Part shown: positions 16,930 through 24,132 of the stretch, in pieces
How positions within the stretch are numbered: the stretch's first letter is position 1
Layout: the number at the start of each line of letters is the position of its first letter
From: Pseudactinotalea terrae
GTDB lineage: Bacteria; Actinomycetota; Actinomycetes; Actinomycetales; Beutenbergiaceae
Assembly (NCBI RefSeq): GCF_009733845.1
Contig: NZ_WNXZ01000008.1
Location: 1 to 64,000, forward strand
DNA: 64,000 bases
Reading direction: 5' to 3'
Made by a program: the position numbers and the translations under genes
Notes under the pieces: generated by a model
Databases searched by the model: none
Told to the model about the DNA's origin: nothing
The model's input: the letters and a program-made list of their open reading frames with translations, nothing else

Positions 16930-17402
16930 GCCGTGGGACGCACGGCGGCGAGCACCTGGGGGTCGGTGCAGCCTCGTGCGAATCCCTCGATGCGGCGATC
17001 GATCTCGCGCTTGAGCACGCGGGCGCCGATCCGTTCGGCGAGCGGGGCGAGCCAGGCCGGCCGGCACCTGAAGCTGTACTTCCAGGTGGCGAGGGTGCCG
17101 CCGTCGGACGCCTTGAACCGCCACCCGCCGGCCAACGCGGCGAAGAACCACGGACCGGTCACCATGGTCATGCCCACGTTCGACGGCGGGGCGTAGGAGA
17201 CGTACTCGCTCACCATCCGTATGCCCGAGGTGTGCTTCGTCATCGTGCGCACCCCCTTCGCGGGGCTCGTCGCGCCGTCGAGGAAATGCTGGTGCCGGAT
17301 GAAGGGATCCCAGCGCAGCCGCGTGGGTCCGGTCGTCTGCGACACCGCGAAGGCCGTCGCCGGATCGACGGGGACGACGACGCTGGACTCGACGACGGGC
17401 AT
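16926..17402 (-). CDS. SRPBCC (polyketide cyclase-like) protein
   Basis: A 158-residue START-fold protein. MPVVESSVVVPVDPATAFAV is the typical first strand of actinobacterial SRPBCC proteins, and the LRWDPFIRHQHF segment and long C-terminal helix fit. ATG at 17402 was chosen because TACCGT stands six bases upstream at 17414-17409, a leaderless pattern; a GTG two codons earlier is possible. Ligand unknown. It overlaps the following EamA gene by four bases, so the two were co-translated. It is encoded upstream of the broken exporter, which may leave it without its partner if the frameshift is real. Confidence 0.8.
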   Translation of the reverse strand: MPVVESSVVVPVDPATAFAVSQTTGPTRLRWDPFIRHQHFLDGATSPAKGVRTMTKHTSGIRMVSEYVSYAPPSNVGMTMVTGPWFFAALAGGWRFKASDGGTLATWKYSFRCRPAWLAPLAERIGARVLKREIDRRIEGFARGCTDPQVLAAVRPTA

Positions 17403-17460
17403 GGACACACGGTAGGTCAGGGGCGCTTCTACCAGTGCCGGCCGTGCTGAGATCGGCGGC

Positions 17461-17991
17461 TCAGACGACCTCGATCTGCGGCGCGTACAGGCGCATCACG
17501 GCCAGGGCGTTCTCGTGCGCCTCGAGAGTCGACCCCGCACAACCGGACGCGACCACGCGAACGCTCGCCCCGCCGTCGGCGGCCGCGAGAGCGGTCGAGA
17601 TCACGCAGCAGTCGGTCGACACCCCGACCAGCGTGATCCGCGGCCCCGGTCCGGTGATCGCCTCGAGCTCGACGCCCCACTTGCCGAACGTGGGCCGGGT
17701 GAGCACGTGCGGCGCGGCGAGCGCCCGGGCGGAGGGGACGAGGTCGAACAGCGGGTCGTCGGCGGGCTTGTCGGCGAACGGCCAGGCCTGGAAGTAGTCG
17801 ACCCAGGAGCCGATCCGCTCGGGGCCGGCCGCCGGCACCCAGCGGGTGGTGATGACGCGATCGCCGTGCTCGCGCGCGAGCTCCGCGACCACGGGCACGG
17901 TCGCGGCGAACATCGGCGAGCCCCAGGCGGAGGCTGGGTCGGCGAAGACGCGCTGGTGGTCGATCACCACCAGCCAGGGAGCCGCGCTCAC
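17461..17991 (-). CDS. Isochorismatase-like cysteine hydrolase
   Basis: A 176-residue hydrolase of the isochorismatase fold, which includes nicotinamidases, N-carbamoylsarcosine amidase and ureidoacrylate hydrolase. The catalytic triad is visible: D11 (VVIDHQ), K104 (TFGKWG) and C129 in GVSTDCCV. GTG start at 17991 overlaps the permease stop by two bases (GTGA), so permease and hydrolase form a coupled pair. That pairing suggests the hydrolase acts on the imported compound, likely an amide or carbamoyl derivative of a nucleobase-like molecule (inference). Not distinguishable from nicotinamidase by sequence inspection, although metal-site residues typical of nicotinamidases were not seen. Confidence 0.88.
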   Translation of the reverse strand: MSAAPWLVVIDHQRVFADPASAWGSPMFAATVPVVAELAREHGDRVITTRWVPAAGPERIGSWVDYFQAWPFADKPADDPLFDLVPSARALAAPHVLTRPTFGKWGVELEAITGPGPRITLVGVSTDCCVISTALAAADGGASVRVVASGCAGSTLEAHENALAVMRLYAPQIEVV

Positions 17992-19469
17992 GAGCCGGCC
18001 TCCTGACGGCGCACCGCGCCGCGCTGCAGCAGCAGGTAGCCGAGGAACCCGATGAGCAGCGCGAACAGCACGCCGAGGTTCGCCCACGCCCAGTCGCCGT
18101 CCCGGCCGCCGAGGCCCAGCGGGCCGAGCAGGTAGCCCTGCCAGTTGTTCCACGGTGCGGCGTCGGCGAAGTTGTTGATCACCAGGCCCCAGCCGATCAC
18201 GGACGCGACCGCCATCAGCGCGATCGAGGTCCAGTTCCAGCTGCCGTAGCGGCCGCGGCGGTCGAACAGCGCCGTGTCGTCGTAGTCGCGGCGGCGCAGC
18301 AGGGTGTCCGCCATCGCGATCCCGGCCCACGCAGCGATCGGGACCCCGAGCGTGATGAGGAACGACTGGAACGGGCCGAGGAAGTCCTGCGCGAAGAACA
18401 CCACCCAGATCGCGCCGACGGTGAGGATGGCGCCGTCGATCGCTGCGGCGACCGGGCGCTTGACCCGCAGGCCGAGGCTCAGCAGCGTCAGGCCCGAGGA
18501 GTAGATGCCGAGCACGGCACCGGAGACCAGGGCGAGCACGGCCGCCACCAGGAACGGCACCAGGAACCAGGTGGGCAGCAGCGTGGCGAGCGTGCCGATC
18601 GGGTCGGCGGAGATCCCGTCCATGAGGTCGGGCCGGGTGCCGATGAGCGCGAGCCCGTAGAGCACCAGCAGGATCGGGGCGATCGCGCCGCCGAAGGTGT
18701 TCCAGAAGACGATCGCACCGCCACTCGCGTCGCGGCGCTGGTAGCGCGACCAGTCGGCGGCGATATTGACCCAGCCGAGCCCGAAGCCGGTGAGCACCAT
18801 GACGAGCGCGCCCACCATCGCCTGACCCGAGCCGGCCGGGATCGCAGCGGCGGTACCGAGGTCGATCTCGCCGATCGTCAGCACGATGTAGGCGAGCGTG
18901 ACCGCGCCGGTGACCCAGGTGAGCACCGACTGCAGCTTCATGATCAGGTGGTACCCGGCGACCGAGGCGCCCACGATCAGCGCCGCGACCACGAGCATGG
19001 CCAGGACCTTGGTGGTGGTGCCGCCGCCCCACTCCAGCCGCGTGAAGATCGTGGCCGTGGCGAGCACCGCCATGATCGCGAGGAAGGTCTCCCACCCCAT
19101 CGAGATCAGGTAGGAGAACACGCCGGGCACCTTCTGGCCCGCCACCCCGAACGAGGCGCGCGACAGGATCATCGTGGGCGCCGAGCCCCGTTTGCCGGCG
19201 AGGGCGATGATGCCGCACGCCAGGAAGCTCAGCGTGATCCCGATGACCGTGACGATCGCCGCCTGGCCGAAGCTGACGCCGAACCCGTACACGAACGAGG
19301 CGTAGCTGACGCCGAACACCGAGATGTTCGCGGCGAACCACGGCCAGAACAGGTCGCGCGGCTGCGCGGTCCGTTTGTCCGGCGTGACGATCTCGATGCC
19401 GGTGGTCTCGATGCGGGTGTCCTGCCCGACGGCGGCCGTGCCCTCGGGTGCAGACGTCGTGTCTGTCAT
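17988..19469 (-). CDS. NCS1-family purine/cytosine-type permease
   Basis: A 493-residue, twelve-helix transporter of the nucleobase-cation-symport-1 family. Typical segments are FWPWFAANISVFGVSYASFV (helix 1), GKRGSAPTMILSRASFGV, and the WGGGTTTK loop; GWVNIAADWSRY is the family's helix 6 region. Substrates in the family are cytosine, purines, allantoin, hydantoins and uracil. ATG at 19469 was taken as start; CACGCT stands six bases upstream within a promoter-like element that is repeated at 20437-20480. It is coupled to an isochorismatase-type hydrolase. Given the pyrimidine/hydantoin pathway 20 kb away, a related nucleobase or hydantoin substrate is plausible (inference). Confidence 0.9.
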   Translation of the reverse strand: MTDTTSAPEGTAAVGQDTRIETTGIEIVTPDKRTAQPRDLFWPWFAANISVFGVSYASFVYGFGVSFGQAAIVTVIGITLSFLACGIIALAGKRGSAPTMILSRASFGVAGQKVPGVFSYLISMGWETFLAIMAVLATATIFTRLEWGGGTTTKVLAMLVVAALIVGASVAGYHLIMKLQSVLTWVTGAVTLAYIVLTIGEIDLGTAAAIPAGSGQAMVGALVMVLTGFGLGWVNIAADWSRYQRRDASGGAIVFWNTFGGAIAPILLVLYGLALIGTRPDLMDGISADPIGTLATLLPTWFLVPFLVAAVLALVSGAVLGIYSSGLTLLSLGLRVKRPVAAAIDGAILTVGAIWVVFFAQDFLGPFQSFLITLGVPIAAWAGIAMADTLLRRRDYDDTALFDRRGRYGSWNWTSIALMAVASVIGWGLVINNFADAAPWNNWQGYLLGPLGLGGRDGDWAWANLGVLFALLIGFLGYLLLQRGAVRRQEAGS

Positions 19470-19506
19470 GGCGGGAGCGTGGCACACACACGGTTCTGTT
19501 GGCGAG
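19463..19506 (-). promoter_or_regulatory. Putative promoter element of the NCS1 permease gene
   Basis: On the minus strand, CTCGCCAACA, an 11-base spacer and GTGCCACGCTCCCGCC run straight into ATGACAG of the permease. The same two blocks recur, with an unrelated spacer of identical length, at 20437-20480. Conserved flanks around a diverged spacer of equal length suggest -35/-10 boxes or a dyad operator; CACGCT would be a weak -10 six bases from the ATG. Confidence 0.45.
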
Positions 19507-19516
19507 GGCTCACGGC

Positions 19517-19927
19517 CTAGGCCAGCTGATCCGGGTAGACGACGTCGATCTCGGTGATCTCGGCGGTGAAGTCCGAGCGGTTGTTCGTGATGAACCGATC
19601 CGCGCCGCCGGCGACAGCGGTGGCGAGGTGAATCGCGTCGGCCGCGCGCAGGCGATACGTCGCACCCAAGGAGGTCGCCAGCAAAGCGATCTGCTGATCC
19701 GCCGGATGCAGCTCGAGCCGTGACAGCATGCCTTGGAGCTTGACGTGCTGGGCAGCCTGCTGATCGCGCAGCGGCTTGCTGAGTACCTCAGGGAGCAACA
19801 TCACCGAACCGATGCCCACACGCTGCCTCGGGTGGTCCAGCCTCTCGAACATCCGCTTGACGCCATGGCCGAGGTCGTGGCCCACAGCCGCGTAGATCAG
19901 GACGTCGGAGTCGAAGGCGTCGACCAT
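19517..19927 (-). CDS. vapC: PIN-domain toxin, VapC-like
   Basis: A 136-residue PIN-domain ribonuclease, the toxin of a type II toxin-antitoxin pair. MVDAFDSDVLIYAA holds the first catalytic aspartates, LPEVLSKPL the conserved glutamate, and RLRAADAIHLATAVAGGADR with TNNRSDF the C-terminal acidic cluster. Its ATG shares one base with the antitoxin's stop codon (TGATG), the usual coupling. VapC toxins cleave specific tRNAs or rRNA; the target here is unknown. Although TNN replaces the common TND, the remaining acidic residues are present, so activity is likely. Confidence 0.9.
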   Translation of the reverse strand: MVDAFDSDVLIYAAVGHDLGHGVKRMFERLDHPRQRVGIGSVMLLPEVLSKPLRDQQAAQHVKLQGMLSRLELHPADQQIALLATSLGATYRLRAADAIHLATAVAGGADRFITNNRSDFTAEITEIDVVYPDQLA

Positions 19928-20229
19928 CAGGGCCGACTGTCCCGGCCACGGCGGATGTCCGCGACCAGCTCCTCTGCGTACTCCGGATCGAGCGCTGCTG
20001 GATCCGACAGCGAGAGTGGCCGCCGCCGGGCTTCCTCCATCTCGACGCGGATCTTCTCTGCCATCGCGAACGCGAGATCGGCGCGTCCGCGCCGCCGGAG
20101 TACATCCGGGTGTACCACGACGGCGACTGGAGCTCCGTGCCGCGTGATCGTGATCTCTTCGCCCGCGGCCACCCGATCGAGCACGGCGGGCAGCTCCGCC
20201 CTCGCCTCGCTGACGCTCATCGTTGCCAT
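19927..20229 (-). CDS. Phd/YefM-family antitoxin
   Basis: A 100-residue antitoxin. MSVSEARAELPAVLDRVAAG and EEITITRHGAPVAVVV form the Phd/YefM DNA-binding fold; the C-terminal charged helix (AMAEKIRVEMEEARRR onward) would wrap the toxin. It is translated together with the PIN toxin. ATG at 20229 is preceded by no Shine-Dalgarno sequence but by a -10 box TACAAT six bases away, so the transcript is probably leaderless; a second in-frame ATG lies three codons later. The promoter is embedded in a perfect 28-bp palindrome, the expected autoregulatory operator. Confidence 0.9.
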   Translation of the reverse strand: MATMSVSEARAELPAVLDRVAAGEEITITRHGAPVAVVVHPDVLRRRGRADLAFAMAEKIRVEMEEARRRPLSLSDPAALDPEYAEELVADIRRGRDSRP

Positions 20230-20235
20230 CAGTCA

Positions 20236-20264
20236 ATTGTACATCTATGTACATAGATGTACAA
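20236..20264 (-). promoter_or_regulatory. Toxin-antitoxin promoter inside a perfect palindrome
   Basis: Bases 20237-20264 are a perfect 28-bp palindrome whose half is TTGTACATCTATGT. Read on the minus strand it begins with the -35 box TTGTAC, has a 17-bp spacer and ends in the -10 box TACAAT (last base at 20236), followed by six bases and the antitoxin ATG. Antitoxin binding would therefore cover both promoter boxes. Confidence 0.9.
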
Positions 20265-20280
20265 AGATCAGGGGTGGATC

Positions 20281-20428
20281 ACGATCTTCATGACGTCCGG
20301 GTCGCCGTTGCGCCGCATCGCGGCATCGAGGTCGTCGAGCCCGACGGCGGCGGTCACCAGGTCCGCGACCCTCACCCGGCCCGAGCTCACCAGGGCGATC
20401 GCCGTCGGCCAGGTGTCGACGTACCGGA
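20281..20428 (-). pseudogene. Duplicated 3' fragment of the 24.1-kb alcohol dehydrogenase gene
   Basis: This 148-bp block matches 24142-24289 at constant offset with only a few mismatches. It encodes the last 50 or so residues of the zinc dehydrogenase (RYVDTWPTAIALVSSG, then VRVADLVTAAVGLDDLD and AAMRRNGDPDVMKIV). No start or catalytic part is present. It adjoins a copy of the NCS1 promoter element at 20437-20480, out of frame with it, so the pair looks like a recombination scar. Confidence 0.9.
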
Positions 20429-20436
20429 TGTGGCCC

Positions 20437-20480
20437 CTGTCATGGCGGGAGCGTGGCACAACCCGACCCGTGTTGGCGAG
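20437..20480 (-). repeat. Second copy of the NCS1 promoter-like element
   Basis: Repeats 19463-19506 in the same orientation: the CTCGCCAACA block and the GTGCCACGCTCCCGCC-ATGACAG block are identical while the 11-base spacer differs. The ATG here opens only an 18-codon frame that runs out of phase through the dehydrogenase fragment and stops, so no gene is expressed from it. Confidence 0.8.
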
Positions 20481-20508
20481 TGGTCTTCGCCCCCGCGCCC
20501 TTGCGCAA

Positions 20509-21936
20509 TCACACCTCTCCGGGCTCACCTCCGGCAATCCGGCGCGCGGTCGCGAGCAGCTCCTGACGCTCGGCCTGACCGACGTGGCGGCCGTCGACCA
20601 CGACGGCGTGGATCGATCGGGTGTTCCGGATGTCGTCCAGCGGGTCGGCGTCCAGGATCACGAGATCGGCCACACGACCATGCTCGACCGTGCCCGCCTG
20701 CTGCTCGCGACCCAGGAACCTGGCCGGTTCCAGCGTGGCGCACTGCAGAGCACGCAGAGGGGTCAGACCGGCCGACACGAGCAGCTCGAGCTCGTCATGC
20801 AGGCTGAAGCCGGGGAACAGACCGGGGCCGACGGAGTCCGTGCCGGCGAGCAGCCGCACCCCGGCCTCGTCCATCGCAGCCACGGTCGCGAGCCGCCACC
20901 TGTTCAGGTCGCGATGCTGGTCGGCCTCTTCCTTCGATCGGCCGCCCCCGCAGTAGATGTGCGTACGGAGGAAGTCCCAGGAGTCGGGCGTGCCGGGGGC
21001 CATGTACTGCATGCGGGGGTCGTCTGCACGGATGGCCCCGGGACGGTCGATGAAGGCGTGCACCGCGAGCGTGGGCGTGTAGGCCACATCGGCGGCCACC
21101 ATCCGTTCGAGGATCGATGTCGCCCTGGTGGAGCTGTGGCTCGCGAGGGCGTCCCACTCGATCCGGCTGACCTGCTGGATCCAGCTGCCGAGGTGGAACT
21201 GCGGAGTGGTCTGGATCCGCGCCATCGCCGCCTCGAGCCTGTCCACGTCCGACGACGCGGCCGGCCAGATCCCACCGAACATGTGCTCGAAGGACCGCTG
21301 GCCCGACTCGAGCTGCTCGAGGAACGGCATACGGTCGGACCGGTGGCCGGCCACGGCGATCCCTCGACGCTGGGACTCGGCGAGGATCGCGCGGTAGGCC
21401 TCAGGGCCGAGCCGGGAGTACACCTTGATGAAGTCCGCGCCGCCATCGATCGCCTGCGGCACGGCACGGCGGGCCTGCTCCGGCGAGCTGACGGTGACGA
21501 CCGGGGACTCCGGGACGTCGGACCACAAGGCGGGTTCACCGTCGAGGAGCGGGCTCGCGATCGTCATCCGTGGTCCGAGCAGTCGGCCGGAGTCGATCAT
21601 CCGGCGGATCCGGTGCAGGCCGGGCCTGCCCCACATCTCACGGACGGCGGTGACGCCGTTGGCGATGTAGAGGCTGGCGAAGTGCCGTGGGTCATCGGTC
21701 TCGGACTCGCTGTGCACGTGCATGTCGGTGAGACCGGGGATGACGTACTTGCCCCGGATGTCATGAACGGTGGCGCCGTGAGGAATCGGCACCTGGCTCG
21801 ACGGACCCACTGCCGCGATCGTCCGGTCGATGACGACCAGGGTCTGGTCGGGTCGAGGTGGGGCACCCGTGGCATCGATCACGCTGGCGCCGACGTACGC
21901 CTGGGCCCTCGGAGACCGGACTGGGGAATGGCTCAT
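20509..21936 (-). CDS. Metal-dependent amidohydrolase
   Basis: A 475-residue amidohydrolase-superfamily enzyme related to imidazolonepropionase and prolidase-type members. The composite beta-sandwich covers both termini (up to about residue 65 and after about 400). Metal ligands are H73 and H75 in DMHVHSE, K171 in DFIKVYS (probable carboxylated lysine), H198 in VAGHRSD, a later His in SFEHMF and Asp in AGTDSVGPG. No signal peptide is seen, so it is cytoplasmic. Its ATG overlaps the stop of the upstream DHA2 exporter gene (ATGA). That pairing suggests modification plus efflux of one compound under control of the divergent TetR regulator (inference). Substrate unknown. Confidence 0.85.
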   Translation of the reverse strand: MSHSPVRSPRAQAYVGASVIDATGAPPRPDQTLVVIDRTIAAVGPSSQVPIPHGATVHDIRGKYVIPGLTDMHVHSESETDDPRHFASLYIANGVTAVREMWGRPGLHRIRRMIDSGRLLGPRMTIASPLLDGEPALWSDVPESPVVTVSSPEQARRAVPQAIDGGADFIKVYSRLGPEAYRAILAESQRRGIAVAGHRSDRMPFLEQLESGQRSFEHMFGGIWPAASSDVDRLEAAMARIQTTPQFHLGSWIQQVSRIEWDALASHSSTRATSILERMVAADVAYTPTLAVHAFIDRPGAIRADDPRMQYMAPGTPDSWDFLRTHIYCGGGRSKEEADQHRDLNRWRLATVAAMDEAGVRLLAGTDSVGPGLFPGFSLHDELELLVSAGLTPLRALQCATLEPARFLGREQQAGTVEHGRVADLVILDADPLDDIRNTRSIHAVVVDGRHVGQAERQELLATARRIAGGEPGEV

Positions 21937-23468
21937 TGCGTCACTGCTTCCCGACCCTCGGTGACCTGCTTGGTGGTGACCTTGCGGAGGGTGAACCCGG
22001 CACCGACGGCGGCTGCCGTGAGCACCACGGCGCCGACGACCGCCGAGACTGCGAACCCGTGCGTGTACGCGTCGAACGCCGCGTGGAGCAGCCGCTCGGC
22101 GATCTCGGGCGGCAGCTCCTGCGCGATCGCGACCGCTGCACCGATCGTGTCGGCGGCCTCCTCGGCGCCCAGCACCGGGTCGGCCGCCATCGTGCTCCGG
22201 TAGGCCGTGCCAGCGAGGGTGCCCAGGATGGCGATGCCGAGCGCGCCGCCGAACTCGCTGCTCGTCTCGGCGAGCGCCGAGGCGGCGCCGGCCTTCTCGG
22301 GCGGGGCAGTGGTGAGCACGAGCGAGGTGACCATCGTGGCGGTCATGCCGACACCGAGGGTCAGCACGCTGTAGGCGGCGACCAGGAGGCCGACAGGTGA
22401 GTCCGGGGTGACGAGGCTGACGAGGGCGAAACCGGTGGCGGCGACCAGCAGACCCAGCGTGACCAGCCGTGCGGGAGGGATTGTGCGTGCGAGGAGGGAG
22501 GCGATGGCGACGCCGATGAAGCTGCCCGCGACCGTGGGCAGCATCCAGAGCGCGGCCGCGACAGGGGCGAAGCCGAGCACGGTCTGCATGAACGTCACCG
22601 AGAGCAGGCCCATGCCCGCGGTGGCGAACACGACGATCGCGTTGGCGATGATCGACCCGCTGAACGCCGGGCGGGCGAACAGGCTGACGTCGATCATGGG
22701 GCTGGCCGTTGTGCGCTGCCGCACCACGAAGAGTCCGGACACGAGGATGCCGGCCGCGATCGCGGTGATGGAGGTACCGTCCGGGCCGTTCTCGGCGATC
22801 CCCTTGATCCCGTAGATGACGGCCAGGATCGCCGTCAGCGACAGCGCCGCCCCGATCAGGTCGAACCGTCCGGGCCTCGGGTCGCGGGACTCGCGGATGA
22901 CGATCGGCGCCACCACCAGCAGCAGGAGCATCACCGGGAGGTTGATGAGGAACACCGATCCCCACCAGAAATGCTCCAGCAGCAGCCCGCCGACGATGGG
23001 CCCGACGGCGATCCCGCCGGTGAAGGCGCCGGTCCAGATGCCGACCGCGGTGCGGCGCTGGTTCTCGTCCAGAAACATCCCGCGGATGAGGGAGAGGGTC
23101 GACGGCGCGAGCGTCGCACCGCCCAGACCGAGGAGCGCGCGGGCGGCGATGAGTGTCTCGGGGCTGGACGCAAACGCTGCCAGCAGCGAGGCTGCGCTGA
23201 AGGCGACGGCGCCGATGAGCAGCAGCCTGCGCCGCCCGATCCGGTCGCCGACGCTGCCCATGGTGATGAGCAGGCCGGCCATCACGAAGCCGTAGATATC
23301 CATGATCCACAGGTGCTGACTGGCGGTCGGCGCCAGGTCGGCGCTGATCCACGGCGATGCCATGAACAGCACGGACAGGTCCATGGAGGCGAGCAGGGCA
23401 GGCAGGACCAGGACGGCCATGCCGACCCAGTCCCGCGTCGATGCGCGAGGAGCAGTGATCGAGTGCAT
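21933..23468 (-). CDS. DHA2-family (14-TMS) MFS drug exporter
   Basis: A 511-residue major facilitator of the EmrB/QacA type with fourteen predicted helices. The motif A loop is GSVGDRIGRRRLLL; motif C lies in the WTGAFTGGIAVGPIVGG helix; LDENQRRTAVGIW is typical of the group. Members expel dyes, antiseptics and antibiotics using the proton gradient. ATG at 23468 was chosen because the operator region for the divergent TetR gene occupies the sequence just upstream. It is translationally coupled to the amidohydrolase. Regulation by the TetR protein at 23539 is strongly suggested by the shared intergenic palindromes. Confidence 0.9.
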   Translation of the reverse strand: MHSITAPRASTRDWVGMAVLVLPALLASMDLSVLFMASPWISADLAPTASQHLWIMDIYGFVMAGLLITMGSVGDRIGRRRLLLIGAVAFSAASLLAAFASSPETLIAARALLGLGGATLAPSTLSLIRGMFLDENQRRTAVGIWTGAFTGGIAVGPIVGGLLLEHFWWGSVFLINLPVMLLLLVVAPIVIRESRDPRPGRFDLIGAALSLTAILAVIYGIKGIAENGPDGTSITAIAAGILVSGLFVVRQRTTASPMIDVSLFARPAFSGSIIANAIVVFATAGMGLLSVTFMQTVLGFAPVAAALWMLPTVAGSFIGVAIASLLARTIPPARLVTLGLLVAATGFALVSLVTPDSPVGLLVAAYSVLTLGVGMTATMVTSLVLTTAPPEKAGAASALAETSSEFGGALGIAILGTLAGTAYRSTMAADPVLGAEEAADTIGAAVAIAQELPPEIAERLLHAAFDAYTHGFAVSAVVGAVVLTAAAVGAGFTLRKVTTKQVTEGREAVTQ

Positions 23469-23478
23469 GCCCGTCACT

Positions 23479-23515
23479 GTACACACGTCTAATACGCGTG
23501 TACAAGACGCGTGTA
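23479..23515. promoter_or_regulatory. TetR operator region between exporter and regulator
   Basis: Three half-sites of ACGCGTGTA are arranged as one inverted and two direct copies. GTACACaCGT-ctaat-ACGcGTGTAC (23479-23503) is a palindrome, and a further ACGCGTGTA lies at 23507-23515. The region covers the space between both divergent starts; TAGCAT at 23527-23532, six bases from the TetR ATG, is the likely -10 of the regulator. Confidence 0.75.
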
Positions 23516-23538
23516 TCAACATGAAGTAGCATCGGGGC

Positions 23539-24132
23539 ATGGGCCAACGTCAAGACCTCCTCGCCGGAGCGAAGCGATGCATAGTCGAGAAGGGCTACTC
23601 GCGCACCACCGCCCGTGACATCACGGCGGCGTCCGGTGCGAACCTCGCCGCCATCGGCTATCACTTCGGATCGAAGGAGGCGCTGATGAACGCAGCTGTC
23701 CTCGACTCGTTCGAGGAGTGGGGAGCCGCGATCGAGGAGGTCGGTGTCGACGCCGGCGGCGACCCGCTCGATCGGTTCGAGCGGTTCCTCGCGGGCTTTC
23801 TCGAGGGCTCGGTCGAGCAACGTGCGACGCTCGTGGCCAGTGCCCAGGCGTTCGCCGAGGCCGAGTTCGTCCCCGAGGTCAGACGGCAGCTCGCCGATAC
23901 CTACGAGAGAAGCCGCGAGAGCATCGGGGCGATGCTGCAGGGGGTGGAGACTGCCGAGGTCGACGAGAGCGGGCGTCGGCTCGGATCGCTGGTGCTGGCC
24001 ATCATCACGGGCACCGCGCTGCAGTGGCTGATCGAGCCGGAGGCGACGCCCTCGGCCGCCGACTTCAGCCGCGCCCTGAGGTCCCTCGTCCTGACCGGCG
24101 ACCGAGGGGGGTGCGAGTCGGGCGCGAGCTAG
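23539..24132 (+). CDS. TetR-family transcriptional regulator
   Basis: A 197-residue TetR repressor. The DNA-binding domain is at residues 1-55: ILxx-type helix GAKRCIVEKGYSRTTARDI, then the recognition helix ASGANLAAIGYHFGSKEALM. The C-terminal ligand domain ends LGSLVLAIITGTALQWL. It is divergent from the DHA2 exporter and amidohydrolase pair and probably represses both and itself through the ACGCGTGTA half-sites. The ATG is six bases from a -10-like TAGCAT, so the message is probably leaderless. Its stop overlaps the convergent dehydrogenase stop by three bases. Confidence 0.9.
   Translation: MGQRQDLLAGAKRCIVEKGYSRTTARDITAASGANLAAIGYHFGSKEALMNAAVLDSFEEWGAAIEEVGVDAGGDPLDRFERFLAGFLEGSVEQRATLVASAQAFAEAEFVPEVRRQLADTYERSRESIGAMLQGVETAEVDESGRRLGSLVLAIITGTALQWLIEPEATPSAADFSRALRSLVLTGDRGGCESGAS

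Noticed and set aside
17461-19491. 676-codon frame apparently fusing a long N-terminal part to the isochorismatase-like hydrolase
   Set aside because: The N-terminal part is a frame shadow of the NCS1 permease; a GTG at 17991 overlapping the permease stop is the natural start.
20268-20537. 89-codon frame encoding the dehydrogenase C-terminus as a possible small protein
   Set aside because: It has no proper start, its N-terminal third is promoter-copy sequence in the wrong frame, and it lacks all catalytic parts; treated as a fragment.
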